From contig NC_071353.1 of the NCBI RefSeq assembly GCF_943734655.1, positions 82,858,604 to 82,922,603 on the forward strand: 64,000 bases of DNA, given 5' to 3'. The DNA is from Sabethes cyaneus (lineage: Eukaryota > Arthropoda > Insecta > Diptera > Culicidae). Each line of letters starts with the position of its first letter. The first letter of the stretch is position 1. Made by a program: the position numbers and the translations under genes. The notes under the pieces are model-generated. The model saw only the letters and a list, made by a program, of their open reading frames with translations. It was not told the origin of the DNA and searched no databases. Below are positions 21,396-31,500 of the stretch, piece after piece.

Positions 21396-24300
21396 TTACA
21401 ATAATTTGAGTAGTCCTATGGTTTTCATAAATGTTAGTACGTTGCCTTCAGTTTCTTTATCGTTTTTCAGAACTTTTTCCAATGTTCCTAAAATTTTATA
21501 TTTCTCTCTATCTTTGTTATATGCTACACATTGGAGTAATACGTGTTTCAGAGTAAGAATTTCATTACATTTTGAACAGAGGGGGCGATCAGCATATGGG
21601 CTAAGAAGGTACTCGTGTGTTAGGCGACTATGTCCTATTCTCGTTCTGGTCATCGCTCTTTGTTCATATGTGTCCCTACGATCTATCCATTTGACTATAT
21701 CTTTCTTAATTTCATTTAATTGGGTACCGGGATTTGCTGCATTCCATTCTTGCTTCCAAGCTTCCCCAATTTTCTTTTTAATAAAAAGTTTTGCATCCCT
21801 TCCAGTTAGTTCATTATTCACGAAGTTGGAAAATCTTCCCTCCTTAGCCAGTTTATCTGCAGTATTATTTCCCGCGATTCCCGCATGCCCAGGAACCCAA
21901 GCAAGAGTTATGTCTTTCGTTTTAATTGCTTCTTCGCAACTTTGAACCCACGAGTCTTTCGAAGTACCAGTTTCCAAAGCACGAAGGCTGCTTGCACTAT
22001 CGGTAAATATCACGCATTTAGTTTTAGAAGGAGCTTCTAGAATTGCAGTTTTTAAAGCCAATAACTCAGCAGAGAATACAGAACAGTCATCGTTTAGTCT
22101 GCCATTTTTTGTGAATCCCGTAGAATATACTCCGAAGCCTGATTTGCCATCTCCTTTTGATCCATCAGTGTATATTTTCAGATACCCCATGTATTCCGTT
22201 AATGCTTTATTAAAGACCGGAAGGACTTTGGCTGAGCAATCGCCTGCTTTTACTTGGCTAGAAATTGACCAATCAATCTTAGGAGACTTATAGTTCCATT
22301 TTTGTGGGCCCCACCTGAAGAGAGGAGTAATTTCTGGGAAAGTGTCACCTGTGACGCTCTCGAAAGATGATTTCGCTCTATGTATCATTATCAGATCTTT
22401 AGATGTGCGGCCTATTTCCATCATTCTGATTGCGGTTCGTACCTCTGTCAGTACCGCCAGGTATTCGAACGGGAGTTGTCCGGCTTCACAGCATACTGCC
22501 CTAACAGGACTAGTAGGAAATGCCCCGGATGCTATTCGTAATGCCTTGTTATACGCTGGTTGAAGTATTGGGATTACTACATCCTTCTTTCTGCTAACTA
22601 AACTGTACCCGTACAATAAGCGAGGTATAATTAATGCTTTAGCACATTTAATCAAGGTTTCACGAGAGCTACGGATTCGTCCTCCGATGACTTTCAGCAT
22701 GTTTATCACTCCAAGCGCAGAATTCTTTCTGTTGCCTGCGTGTTTGAGGAAATTCATTTTGTGATCAAATATTACACCTAGTACTTTTAAGTGTTTTACC
22801 GGAGGTACAATTATTCCATTCAGTGTAACATTCAATACTGCTCCGCGGTGTCGTCGATTTGCACAAGTGTGTAGTAATTGGCACTTTGGTATCGCAATTT
22901 TAAAACCAACTGATGATAGCCATTCGACTACTTGCTCTGCGGCATATTGTATTTTAGCTCTTAGGCGTTTCCGTTGTTTACCATATGCAACGATTATTAT
23001 ATCGTCAGCATAAACCAAGGCTTGGACATTGCACGGTATTGAACTAAATAGCGGATCAAGGGCGATTAAAAACAGGGTTACTGATAGTGTTGACCCTTGC
23101 GGCACTCCACGTGTTGTTGAGCGAGTCGACGAGACGGCAGATCCAATCCTAACTTTGAAAGTTCGATTCTCGAGAAAGTTTTGAAGGAATTTTAACAAAC
23201 GGCCAGAAATATCCATCTTTTCTAAGGATTTTATTACAGCTTGCCTATTGACTGTATCATAGGCTTTAGATATATCAATAGATAGCATCTCGCAGTGGTG
23301 ATTCTGTTTTAGGGGTTGATCCAGAAACTCTTCCAATTCGGTGAAGTACACGTCAGTTCCGAGTCCTGTTCTGAAGGCATATTGGCGAGGGTCCAGCAAA
23401 TTCCTCTCTTCCAGCTCACACACCAATCTCCGGTTGATTATCCTTTCCAACACCTTTCCCACGCAGCTAATTAATGATATTGGACGGTATTCTTCTGGAT
23501 TTCCCTCCTTTCTGTTACTTTTCGGAATAGGTACAACCACGGACTCCTTCCAAAGTGGTGGAATCAACCCTGTTTTCCAAACTTGGTTATAGCATTTAAG
23601 TAAAGCTAGTTTACCACTCAATGGCAAGTTTTTCAATAAAGGATATCCAATACTATCTGATCCGGTGCCCTTGCTTGTGCATTTGCGCAACGCCCACTCC
23701 AGTTCACTTAAGGAAATATTTTCATTGTACTCCGGAGAGTTAGCGGAGACAGAAGTCCTCAAATGTTCTGCAGATTGCTCTTCGGAAACCAGCGACAATC
23801 CTGAGCTAGAAATTGTTTCAAAATGATCTGCTAGCATTTCAGCCACAACTACAGGGTTATCTGAGACTACATCGTTAGTTTTGATGAAGTACCTAGGGCA
23901 TTTGTATTTTCCTTGTAAAGTTGCGACTCTTTTCCACATTTCCGATAAGGATGAGTTAGCGTTAATTCCTTCTACAAAGTCCCTCCAGCTTTTTTCTTTA
24001 GCCTCTCGAATGACTTTTCTAGCATTGTTGCGTTCTTTTCGGAATCGTATCAGTGCTTCTTGGCGATTGGAGTTGTCAGGATCCATCCTACGCAAAGACC
24101 TAAGAGCTTTTCGGCGACTCTTAATTGTGCTAGCAACCTCTTTGCTCCACCAAGGTACCCGTTTATGATATATCCGTTCAGTTGAGCGAGGAATGCATGC
24201 TTTAGCAGAGTTTAATATTACTTCCGAGATGGCTTCAGAAGAGTAGTCTACATTTGGGTCGATCATAGTATCAATTTGACGACGAAACTTGGACCAATCA

Positions 24301-24986
24301 GCCTTTTCAAAGATCCATTTTGCTGGGGACAATCCATGTGTAACACTGTGAGCTGGAGTCAAGAAAATCGGAAAATGGTCACTACCGTGTAGGTCATCTT
24401 CAACGTGCCAGTAAAGACTGTTTGTGAGGTCTGAGGACAATGTCAAATCTACAGCTGACTGTCCCCCATTGGCGAGCGATAGAAACGTCATTGAATCGTC
24501 ATTCAAAATATGCATGTCATAGTCACTAATTATCCCTATTACAATTTTTCCGCGAGCATCAGTTGTCTGGCCTCCCCATATGTCGGAATGAGCATTTATA
24601 TCCCCCATAATAATGAACGGCTTTGGCAACTGTGAGACAAGCTCGTTCAATTCGTCTTTTAAGATGTTGTTATCATGGGAGGGAGGGATGTATAATGATA
24701 CATATGTGCGTTCTACTGGGATCTGAACTCTAACGGCTAACGCTTGTAAGCTAGTTTTGACTGGAACTCGAGAATGCGGAAGATCACGTAATACTGCAAT
24801 GGCCACCCCTCCCCAACCAGTATCCCGGGTTGGAGGAAAGCAATAATAACTATAGTCTGGTGAGAAGGAAAAACAATTGGGTTGGCAAAGAGTCTCTTGA
24901 AGGCAAATCACGTCAGGCTGATGAAATCTAGCCAGCAATTGTAGTTCTGAACGTCTAGCACGGTACCCTCTTATATTCCATTGCAT
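21396..24986 (-). CDS. I-type LINE ORF2 polyprotein: endonuclease, reverse transcriptase, RNase H
   Basis: 1196 codons with no interruption. Residues 1-225 are an APE endonuclease: MQWNIRGYRARRSEL, CLQETL, GWGGVAIAV, IIMGDINAHSDIWGG and GSDHFPI. Around 430-740 lies the RT: EYRPISLISCVGKVLE, SIDISKAYDTV, GVPQGSTLSVTLF and VYADDIIIV (YADD). Residues 930-1080 are RNase H with the D-E-D-D set visible in YTDGSKGDG, FSAELLALK, FTDSASSL and WVPGHAGIAGNNTADKLAK. The tail has CSKCNEILTLKHVLLQC, a zinc-binding CCHC. Length and domain order fit the I superfamily. The frame is open upstream of the ATG back to the end of ORF1, so the true start could be further upstream. All catalytic residues I can check are present. 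Confidence 0.92.
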   Translation of the reverse strand: MQWNIRGYRARRSELQLLARFHQPDVICLQETLCQPNCFSFSPDYSYYCFPPTRDTGWGGVAIAVLRDLPHSRVPVKTSLQALAVRVQIPVERTYVSLYIPPSHDNNILKDELNELVSQLPKPFIIMGDINAHSDIWGGQTTDARGKIVIGIISDYDMHILNDDSMTFLSLANGGQSAVDLTLSSDLTNSLYWHVEDDLHGSDHFPIFLTPAHSVTHGLSPAKWIFEKADWSKFRRQIDTMIDPNVDYSSEAISEVILNSAKACIPRSTERIYHKRVPWWSKEVASTIKSRRKALRSLRRMDPDNSNRQEALIRFRKERNNARKVIREAKEKSWRDFVEGINANSSLSEMWKRVATLQGKYKCPRYFIKTNDVVSDNPVVVAEMLADHFETISSSGLSLVSEEQSAEHLRTSVSANSPEYNENISLSELEWALRKCTSKGTGSDSIGYPLLKNLPLSGKLALLKCYNQVWKTGLIPPLWKESVVVPIPKSNRKEGNPEEYRPISLISCVGKVLERIINRRLVCELEERNLLDPRQYAFRTGLGTDVYFTELEEFLDQPLKQNHHCEMLSIDISKAYDTVNRQAVIKSLEKMDISGRLLKFLQNFLENRTFKVRIGSAVSSTRSTTRGVPQGSTLSVTLFLIALDPLFSSIPCNVQALVYADDIIIVAYGKQRKRLRAKIQYAAEQVVEWLSSVGFKIAIPKCQLLHTCANRRHRGAVLNVTLNGIIVPPVKHLKVLGVIFDHKMNFLKHAGNRKNSALGVINMLKVIGGRIRSSRETLIKCAKALIIPRLLYGYSLVSRKKDVVIPILQPAYNKALRIASGAFPTSPVRAVCCEAGQLPFEYLAVLTEVRTAIRMMEIGRTSKDLIMIHRAKSSFESVTGDTFPEITPLFRWGPQKWNYKSPKIDWSISSQVKAGDCSAKVLPVFNKALTEYMGYLKIYTDGSKGDGKSGFGVYSTGFTKNGRLNDDCSVFSAELLALKTAILEAPSKTKCVIFTDSASSLRALETGTSKDSWVQSCEEAIKTKDITLAWVPGHAGIAGNNTADKLAKEGRFSNFVNNELTGRDAKLFIKKKIGEAWKQEWNAANPGTQLNEIKKDIVKWIDRRDTYEQRAMTRTRIGHSRLTHEYLLSPYADRPLCSKCNEILTLKHVLLQCVAYNKDREKYKILGTLEKVLKNDKETEGNVLTFMKTIGLLKLL

Positions 24987-25143
24987 TGCTGTCTTTTTAA
25001 TACTGTTTTTTGTGTTTGTTAGTCTACCTGCATTTGGTTTAGTTTCATGGCTAGCTAAGCTAGTGTTAGTAATCTTGTTATTAACTGATTGGTTGAATTT
25101 GAATTGTCTATAAGGAATAGCAGATAGACTTGGAGGTTCTGCA

Positions 25144-26502
25144 TTATTCTAATGACGATTTACCTGTATACTGTGGTTCTTCAGGGGGAGGAGAGATGCA
25201 ATACCTGTCGTAGGTTTCTTGTGGTTTTCCCTCGCGATTGATTTCGGTTGGAGCATACTTGTCCTCGTGTCGGTCGTCTGATCCCGGAGTCTGCGATGAT
25301 TTGGAAGCCGGATTTGTTGTCTCCTTGAGGGGTGATCGACATCTCCCGTCTTTGGTTGGCCTAGTTGGATTGTGGTCTCCATTTTTGTGACGTCGTTTGG
25401 TGTTCTTCAGTTCCGGAGAATCGATTTCCATTTCGCAGAATTCAACTTGTTGCTTTTCCTTTTTGAGTTGCGCTACTTCTTTTGTCAAGGATTCTAGTAG
25501 TTGGCGAAGCTTGGTTATTTCTTGGTCCTTATCTTCGAGTTTTTTCCGTTGGTCAGCTATTACTGGATTCAGTTGTTGTTCTGAGCGATGCAAGGTTTCC
25601 TTACGAGCTTCAAACCGTCTTCTGGCTTCCGGAAAAGATACGTCCTCATCAACTTTAATTTTGATCACTTGTATTTCGTTATTTTTCGCGTCGCATTCCC
25701 TCGACCTGGCGCTGTGCGGCCCACTACAATTGACACAGTGGGGGACAGCTGTACAAGGCACTGTTTCTGCATGCTCTCTTGAGCAAATCGGGCATGTAAT
25801 TTTACCATCACAAAACCGTTTAGTGTGACCCAGTTTGTGGCACATGGTACACTGGAGAGGGCTGAGATAGTAGGTTCGTGTCTTTGCTCGTACGTATCCG
25901 AAATAGAGATATTCTGGAATAGTTGTACCTTGTAGCGTTACCATCATCGTAGCCGTGGGAAGAAAGTTTTTCTTGTCATTTTTATCCCGTACAGTAAAGC
26001 GCTTAACCTCTATGACTCGTTGGGATTTCAGATCCGCCAACAGTTCTTCGTCCGTGAGCTGCAGGCCGTATGGGCAAGTAACTTTACACTTCCGAACGTT
26101 GAGCGATCCATGGAATCCGATGACAACAGGTGTACCATCCATCAGCTGTTTCAGCTTCGTTAACTTCTCTATCTGTCGAGTTTGCCTGACTTTTAAGATA
26201 TAGCTTGCTCCTCTAGCCTCTGGCCGTGCGTCTTCAATTGCACCTACAGCATTTTCAATTGATTTACGAATAATGAATGGATTATCCGGTAACTTCCCTC
26301 CATCGTCCGCATGTTTCATCATCAGTACCGACAATTCTCCGTTAATGGGATCCATCCATTCGGGCATCTTGCGGTTAGCTATTGTTCCATCGACCGTTCC
26401 TATCGGCGTCTCTCTTTGGTTAGACCATGACATTTTTGTTGCACCTGGGTCAGGGGGGAATAAATCTCCCCTTACCGATTGCGATGGCCCTGAGGCCATC
26501 AC
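25144..26502 (-). CDS. I-type LINE ORF1 (nucleocapsid-like, CCHC zinc knuckles)
   Basis: 452 codons, intact. The N-terminal ~90 residues are unstructured or basic; about 95-205 looks like an RRM-type fold (SYILKVRQTR, TPVVIGFHGSL, MMVTLQGTTIPEYL). Three zinc knuckles follow at about 215-275 (CTMCHKLGHTKRFC, CPICSREHAETVPC, CVNCSGPHSARSREC). A charged coiled coil spans about 300-345 (EDKDQEITKLRQLLESLTK), and the tail is polar and proline-rich. It is the RNA-binding partner of ORF2. Its stop overlaps an AUG (UAAUG at 25146-25142), the arrangement some LINEs use for termination-reinitiation. That AUG is one frame off from ORF2, so its use is doubtful. Confidence 0.9.
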   Translation of the reverse strand: MMASGPSQSVRGDLFPPDPGATKMSWSNQRETPIGTVDGTIANRKMPEWMDPINGELSVLMMKHADDGGKLPDNPFIIRKSIENAVGAIEDARPEARGASYILKVRQTRQIEKLTKLKQLMDGTPVVIGFHGSLNVRKCKVTCPYGLQLTDEELLADLKSQRVIEVKRFTVRDKNDKKNFLPTATMMVTLQGTTIPEYLYFGYVRAKTRTYYLSPLQCTMCHKLGHTKRFCDGKITCPICSREHAETVPCTAVPHCVNCSGPHSARSRECDAKNNEIQVIKIKVDEDVSFPEARRRFEARKETLHRSEQQLNPVIADQRKKLEDKDQEITKLRQLLESLTKEVAQLKKEKQQVEFCEMEIDSPELKNTKRRHKNGDHNPTRPTKDGRCRSPLKETTNPASKSSQTPGSDDRHEDKYAPTEINREGKPQETYDRYCISPPPEEPQYTGKSSLE

Positions 26503-26796
26503 AAACTAGAACAGTTCTCTTCTCTCACTTTTTTGTATAACAAAGCTTCGTCCCAGTCGCTCACTCTTGCACTGTAGAGGTTAAACTTCTATTGTTCTAT
26601 TGATAATATAATTTAGATGGCCACTCGCGGTAATACTTTCTGTTTATTGATTATCAGACTTTTGCTTCTTGAGATATTTTATCTAACTTGTATAAATCCC
26701 ACTACTGACTATTTAATCTTCCGGAGGATGGACTTCTCACCAAGAACTCCGTCCGAAGAGCCTCGAAACTATTGACTTTGTCCAAGATAGCACACG

Positions 26797-26831
26797 CACG
26801 TCTGTGCGCAACCGAGGTGTATTGAACAATG
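26797..26831 (-). promoter_or_regulatory. Internal pol II promoter of the I-type LINE (initiator + DPE)
   Basis: Transcription probably starts at the 5' terminus CATTG (A at 26830 as +1). AGACGTG lies at 26803-26797, placing AGACG exactly at +28 to +32. This fits the downstream promoter element RGWYV used by TATA-less insect LINEs such as jockey and I. Confidence 0.6.
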
Positions 26832-26843
26832 GATGTAGAGATT

Positions 26844-27479
26844 GACGGGGAAATCATTGAACGGGTACACGAGATTAAATATCTTGGAGTAATTATTGAT
26901 GACAAACTCAAGTTCAATACCCATATTGACAATGTCATCAAAAAAATTGCCAAGAAGTACGGGATTCTCTGTCGTTTGAAAAAAGAGCTGAATACTTTTA
27001 GTAAGATTCATCTCTATAAATCAATCATCTCTCCCCACTTAGATTTTTGCACTTCCATATTATTCTTAGCGAATGAATCACAAATATCGAGGTTGCAGCG
27101 TTTACAAAATAAAATCATGCGTTTGATTTTGCGATGCAATAGATTCACTTCCTCAACGTTGATGCTGGATGCTTTGCAATGGTTGTCGGTGAAGCAACGA
27201 ATTGTTTTCTTGACAATGTTGTTCATATTCAAAGTAGTTAATGGATTGCTGCCTCGATATTTGTGTGATCGAATTGTAAGGGGAAGTGACATCCATAGAT
27301 ATAATACTAGAAATGCGGCAGAGATTAGAACACCTAATTTTATAACTAGTGCTTCTCAAAATTCTTTGTTCTTTAAGGGAATTAAGATATACAATTCGAT
27401 ACCTAGGCACATCAGACGTACAACGACGCTATCAGAATTTAAGAGACAATGCATTTCACACGTAAAGGCAGTATTTTGA
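26844..27479 (+). CDS. CR1/L2-type LINE ORF2, 3' part
   Basis: Continues ORF2 in frame after the inserted LINE: DGEIIERVHEIKYLGVIIDD, the thumb segment after the RT. It then runs through PHLDFCTSILF, RLQRLQNKIMRLIL, YNTRNAAEIRTPNF and IYNSIPRHIRR to a stop at 27477-27479. These are the standard C-terminal blocks of CR1/L2-group RT proteins. Together with 19122-21296 it makes one uninterrupted frame, so the host LINE was intact when hit. The apparent ATG at 26829 belongs to the end of the inserted element and is not a real start. Confidence 0.85.
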   Translation, partial: DGEIIERVHEIKYLGVIIDDKLKFNTHIDNVIKKIAKKYGILCRLKKELNTFSKIHLYKSIISPHLDFCTSILFLANESQISRLQRLQNKIMRLILRCNRFTSSTLMLDALQWLSVKQRIVFLTMLFIFKVVNGLLPRYLCDRIVRGSDIHRYNTRNAAEIRTPNFITSASQNSLFFKGIKIYNSIPRHIRRTTTLSEFKRQCISHVKAVF

Positions 27480-27665
27480 TTTTTTTTTAGTTTATTATTT
27501 TTTAATTTAAATAATATTTGACGAAGTTCTTGCTACTGATTATTTAATTTGGACATCTGTTAATCAAGTATTTGTTAGAGATTAATAAAGCACATTAAAA
27601 CTATTATGTTCGTCACCATGGTGATGATGGATTTTGTAATTGTTAATGTAGTTAAAAAAAAAGAG
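27480..27665 (+). other. 3' UTR of the CR1/L2-type LINE
   Basis: AT-rich, with AATAAA at 27584-27589 and a short A run at 27655-27663 that may be the element end. No target duplication was found by eye because the 5' end is uncertain. Confidence 0.45.
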
Positions 27666-28285
27666 AATAGTCTTCAAAGGTTTGAGAACCGCGCGCGTTA
27701 AACAGATATAGAGGACTGATTTTAAATTTGACTGTTCTTTCTATTAGAAATATCTGACTTTACTACTAGTAATTGACAAATTCGTGAGTGTTCAGGAAGA
27801 TTTGGATGCTTCTGCTTGTTATTAGATGTTTATTTTCCTAGCCAGTCAAGGATTTTTTCGGGTTGGAAATTTTTTTGATTTCCCTGGGTGGGGATGCCCT
27901 TATAAGTCTCATACTAAGTTGAAGGTTGGACTTTGCTTTGCTTGCTGATTACAGCGGGAATGGCCTCGTCGGGACTGCGTCGACTTAGTAGCGGGCTAAA
28001 CTGGGTATCGGCTTAACCAAAATGATATGAACATCTTGGTAACTGGCAGAAGGTTGCAAATTGATACTGGAGATTCTTGGTTTGGAAATAACTTGAAAAA
28101 TTATATATTTTTAATAGTTATAACTTGTATTTGAATACCATCGCAGGAATTTATATCTGTGTCAAAAACCAGATCGTTTTGTTTGCCTACCTGGTTCAAA
28201 TGTATATTCACTAATTATCTATTAGATAAATCGACTATCTCAAACCTTTGTAGGGGAATGAGGTGGGCTCCATCATCATCATACT
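27666..28285. other. No feature recognised
   Basis: No ORF, repeat or terminal structure that I can support. Confidence 0.4.
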
Positions 28286-28449
28286 GCACGTTGTTGTATA
28301 TTAGCTTATTGACTGCATAGGTGTTGTAAATTGGCATCCAAAATTGTATTCAAATTCTTCGTGTCGGTAATTAGCTGCAAATTAGCATTGTCAGCACTAT
28401 AAGAAGGTTATCAGTAAAGTAGCTGTATATTTTGCCAAAGTAGCATTGC

Positions 28450-29425
28450 GGCCATCCAGATACCACGTGGACAGAAAAATGCCAATTTTCAACCCCCCCC
28501 CCCGTCCCTCTCTGTGGACAAGCGTGGACATTCGCGCAACCCCCACCCTCTCCCGAAAGGAAGCGTCTGTCTAAAGGTGACACAATGCGTACGGCTTTTT
28601 AGTCGTTGCGGAAATTTGTGTTTTTGTATGGATTTTCCGTCAACTGTCCGCAGCGTATTAAAAGCCGTGTGCAAGGTGTTAGGACCTTAATTTTTATGAT
28701 CTTGTCTACTGCAAATTATTATCGACTGCTAGAAAGCTGATAGCTTGACTTTCGCTTGACGATTCTTCTCTGTCCAGAGTATCTTTGTCTAGAGTATCTT
28801 TATCCAGAACATCTCAGATTGGCCGTCTACTTCAACGCAACACAAGACCTTTCCGACGCAATGTGATTCGCAAAATTTTCTGAAGGCGAATCCTTTTGGA
28901 AATAGGTTGTCCATGGAGGCCCTTTTTTGGCGAGTCGCATTTGATTTTGAGGCAAAATGCAATCATTTGATAAATGAGTCACGTGAATATTCATGGATTC
29001 TTCCGTTACCTTTATCATTTCCCAAAGAAGGCAAGAGTTGTAAAAAAATAATATATTTTGTTTATTATTGCATTACATCAAATGTCGGGCTAGGCAATCA
29101 ACAACTGTGTACTAACACAGGTATAATCTTTTCAACAAGATTTATGCCAGATACGTGTTCTCGTAATGCTCGGTTCATGTGTTTACTTGAACATATGTCT
29201 CATCAGAATATAAAACTTCTTTTGAACTTAAAAATAATCACTGGTCAATGGCTAATGTTAATGTGGATAATTAATTCTATATTGCTGTTTCTAATTTCTA
29301 TTGCATGAAAAAAACTTGTCCACGTGGACATTTTCCGTACCCCCTCCCTCCCTTCCGTGGACAAGCGTGGACATTTTCATACCCCCCACCCCCCTCTAAG
29401 CTGTCCACGTGGTATATGGATGGCC
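28450..29425. mobile_element. TIR element with GGCCATCC ends, 976 bp
   Basis: The ends GGCCATCCAGATACCACGTG and the inverted CACGTGGTATATGGATGGCC match over ~25 bp. Inward, GTGGACAAGCGTGGACAT repeats next to C-rich runs on both sides. CATT flanks it (28444-28447, 29427-29430), and the sister MITE reads straight through at this point. No transposase. It contains a hairpin at 28577-28680. Confidence 0.75.
28577..28680. repeat. Hairpin of the CACAATGC-TACGG family, copy 1
   Basis: Arms GACACAATGCGTACGGCTTT and GTTGCGGA are mirrored by TCCGCAGCGT and AAAGCCGTGTGCAAGGTGTT. A second, better-paired copy is at 38574-38689. Confidence 0.65.
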
Positions 29426-29460
29426 CCATTTAAGTAGCATTTAAGGCGACTTAAATGCTT

Positions 29461-29940
29461 TGTTGGGATAGATGCTTTTCGGAGTTCTTGCAGCAAAACA
29501 CTCCAGATAGTGTAGAATGTAATCAGCTCAAAGTTACAAATGTAGGTTTTATTCTATCACTGTATAATGAACAATAGGATTTTAACTTATAATTTAGTCT
29601 CCTTTTTAATTTTAAACCTATGCCACAGAGTATATTATTCAATAAGTTTAGCCTGTAACAGTATTGTGCAGGTAGTAAATTTTAACTTTTTAGGCTTTTT
29701 ATAACTTTACCTCGTAAGTATATTTATTTTAGAAAAGCAAATAAATTCGATAGCATGTAACTTTAGTTTAGAATTAATTTAGTTTAGGATTTGCATATCA
29801 TTCACTTTGACACTTCAAACATCATCATCATCATCATTAAGTATCCCATTTGTCAGTGTCAGTAGATCCGTTGGGCAATGATAGTGGCTCACGTTGAGTC
29901 ACGCTAGGATTGTTCAGTACAAGGGGCTGTTGCGGCGAAC
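29461..29940. mobile_element. 480-bp insertion of unknown class in the MITE
   Basis: Flanked by ATGCTT on both sides (29455-29460, 29941-29946), and the MITE is continuous without it. It contains a CATCAT run near 29821. No inverted termini or poly(A) seen. Confidence 0.5.
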
Positions 29941-30170
29941 ATGCTTATTGGCCTACATTTGAATAGCATTGGTGATGCTTATTGGTTACCTGGGATGCTT
30001 TCATAGTTACGTAACTGCCAAAATAAATCATCTAAGGTTGAACTCTTCAGAAACTTGCAAAACTCGAGATTGTGACAAAGATCATCCGAGATTCATGATT
30101 TATGTACAACACAGGTTAATTTGTGGCAAAACTTCGTATTGTTTGTCGGGTCAGCTAGTCTTATATATAA

Positions 30171-31499
30171 AACCCGATTTAATCCACCTAGTGGTGAAAG
30201 GAACCTTTGTTATACGGTCTTACTTGCTTTTTGAGATAGAAATCGACGCGTCTTCGGAACATTTTTTTTTTTCATGTGTGGACACTGCGACCAGTATAGT
30301 TGATCTATTGTGATATCGCCCGGGTGTTTGCTGTATGACCTGCACTGCATTTCTTTTTGCTATAATCGCTATTGAATGAACGATATGCTTATTAAATTTT
30401 ATGCGTGCTTGTGTGTATTGGGGTTTACCCTTCCTTCAAAGCTTGATCTGCTTTACCCAGTTTCCTCGCTACCAGTACTATCCCATATTATAGCCGTCCC
30501 TGGCGAGGACTCATTCGTACCTCTGACCAGTACACTTACCTATAGGAGGGACATTTACACTGTCAAGAGGCTTCAGAGTGTAAATATAGAATTCAGCATG
30601 AAGGAAGGGTAAATGAGGGGCCTGAAAATGAACCCATGCTAAAGTCACTTGACAAGAAATGGCTTGATTCTACTAAAATTCGAACCCACGTCCACTCGCT
30701 TGTCAAAGCAGACTCGATAACCTTGCGGCTACGGAGCCTCCCTTCGGTCTTCGGAACATAATTCATCTATTGGTTAACGTTGCGTAATGCGTTGGTTTAC
30801 ATAAAAATTTTGAAAATTGAATAAGTTTACAAAATTTGAACAAAATAGGAACACTTTTAAATTTTGCTAGATTCTTTTTTCATGAAATTGCTGAGTAAGG
30901 ATAAGTAAGTTGTTATTAATATGAGTAAGTGCAAATAAAAGTAAGTTGTAAGAGGAAATCTTATTCTTTAACATATACATTGCCTAGTAAAGGTCTAGTT
31001 TATAAGTTTTTGAACTATGCATAGTTTCCTGTAATGCCATTGAATGCTGTTTGAATCACATCAATAAAGTTTTCTTGAATAATTTTCATCAATTTTTTTA
31101 ACCTTCGGTTACTCACGCTGTTGTATTTTGTACAACACGTGTAGGTTTTTCAACGCCATATTGTTATAAAGTTACAAATCGTTGTTTAACTAACGTATAT
31201 TCTTCAATAAACTTATTCTGAGCAAAATGTCATAATTATTCAACGCATTAATATTTTAAATTGTTGGGAAAATAGATCAGCATAAACCGCCATCACAGAA
31301 ACGAGTCATACAACAATTACAAAAAGAGCAAAAATATAAAAACTGATTTTACAAATTCGTATACTATAAATAAGATTTTTCTAACTTAGCTGCAGAGATA
31401 GAAGGTTATTGTCTTTAGCAAAATTTCTTGTAATAATATGCTCTATAACTTTGCAGAACACATTAATGTGTTATATTGACACTGAAGAAAAACAATGTT
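30171..31499 (+). mobile_element. 2-kb non-coding repeat family, copy D (truncated, SINE inside)
   Basis: Opens AACCCGATTTAATCCACCTA, is split by a SINE at 30263-30747, and breaks off in the GACACTGAAGAAAAA region, where copy E begins in the opposite orientation. Confidence 0.75.
30263..30747 (-). mobile_element. tRNA-derived SINE (Feilai-like), 485 bp
   Basis: Minus-strand element with a perfect 12-bp duplication TCTTCGGAACAT (30251-30262, 30748-30759) and a short A tail (T run 30262-30272). The 5' end reads GGCTCCGTAGCCGCAAGGTT with an A-box-like start and the B box GGGTTCGAATT, as in a tRNA gene. A non-tRNA body follows. Pol III transcription and LINE-supplied retrotransposition are the known family mechanism. 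Feilai is the Aedes SINE it most resembles from memory. Confidence 0.8.
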
Positions 31500-31500
31500 T

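Larger units (their letters stand above)
21297..26831 (-). mobile_element. Full-length I-type LINE with RNase H, inserted in ORF2 of the CR1/L2-type LINE
   Basis: 5535 bp on the minus strand, flanked by the 12-bp duplication GATGTAGAGATT (21285-21296 and 26832-26843). The 3' end is a 24-nt poly(A) (T run 21297-21320), preceded by a short stem-loop and AATAAA (21358-21363). The 5' end begins CATTG at 26831. Both ORFs are open. Full length, perfect target duplication and intact frames indicate a recent insertion that may still be able to move. Confidence 0.9.
28290..29994. mobile_element. TA-type MITE (relative of 49026-49336), twice interrupted
   Basis: TTGTAAATTGGCATC, TGTCGGTAATTAGCTGCAAA and GCATTGTCAGCACTATAAGA match the intact MITE at 49026-49336, and the right end AATGCTTATTGGTTACCTGGG-like sequence is at 29974-29994. 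It is cut at 28450-29425 by a GGCCATCC-ended element and at 29461-29940 by another segment. The left terminus is not recognisable. Confidence 0.7.

Noticed and set aside
30120..30170. Helitron 3' end (GGGTCAGCTAGTC)
   Set aside because: It ends in CTAG-T, but no supporting hairpin or 5' TC end was found; too short to claim.
30650..30740. tRNA gene
   Set aside because: A/B-box similarity belongs to a SINE with target duplication and tail; the cloverleaf is degenerate.
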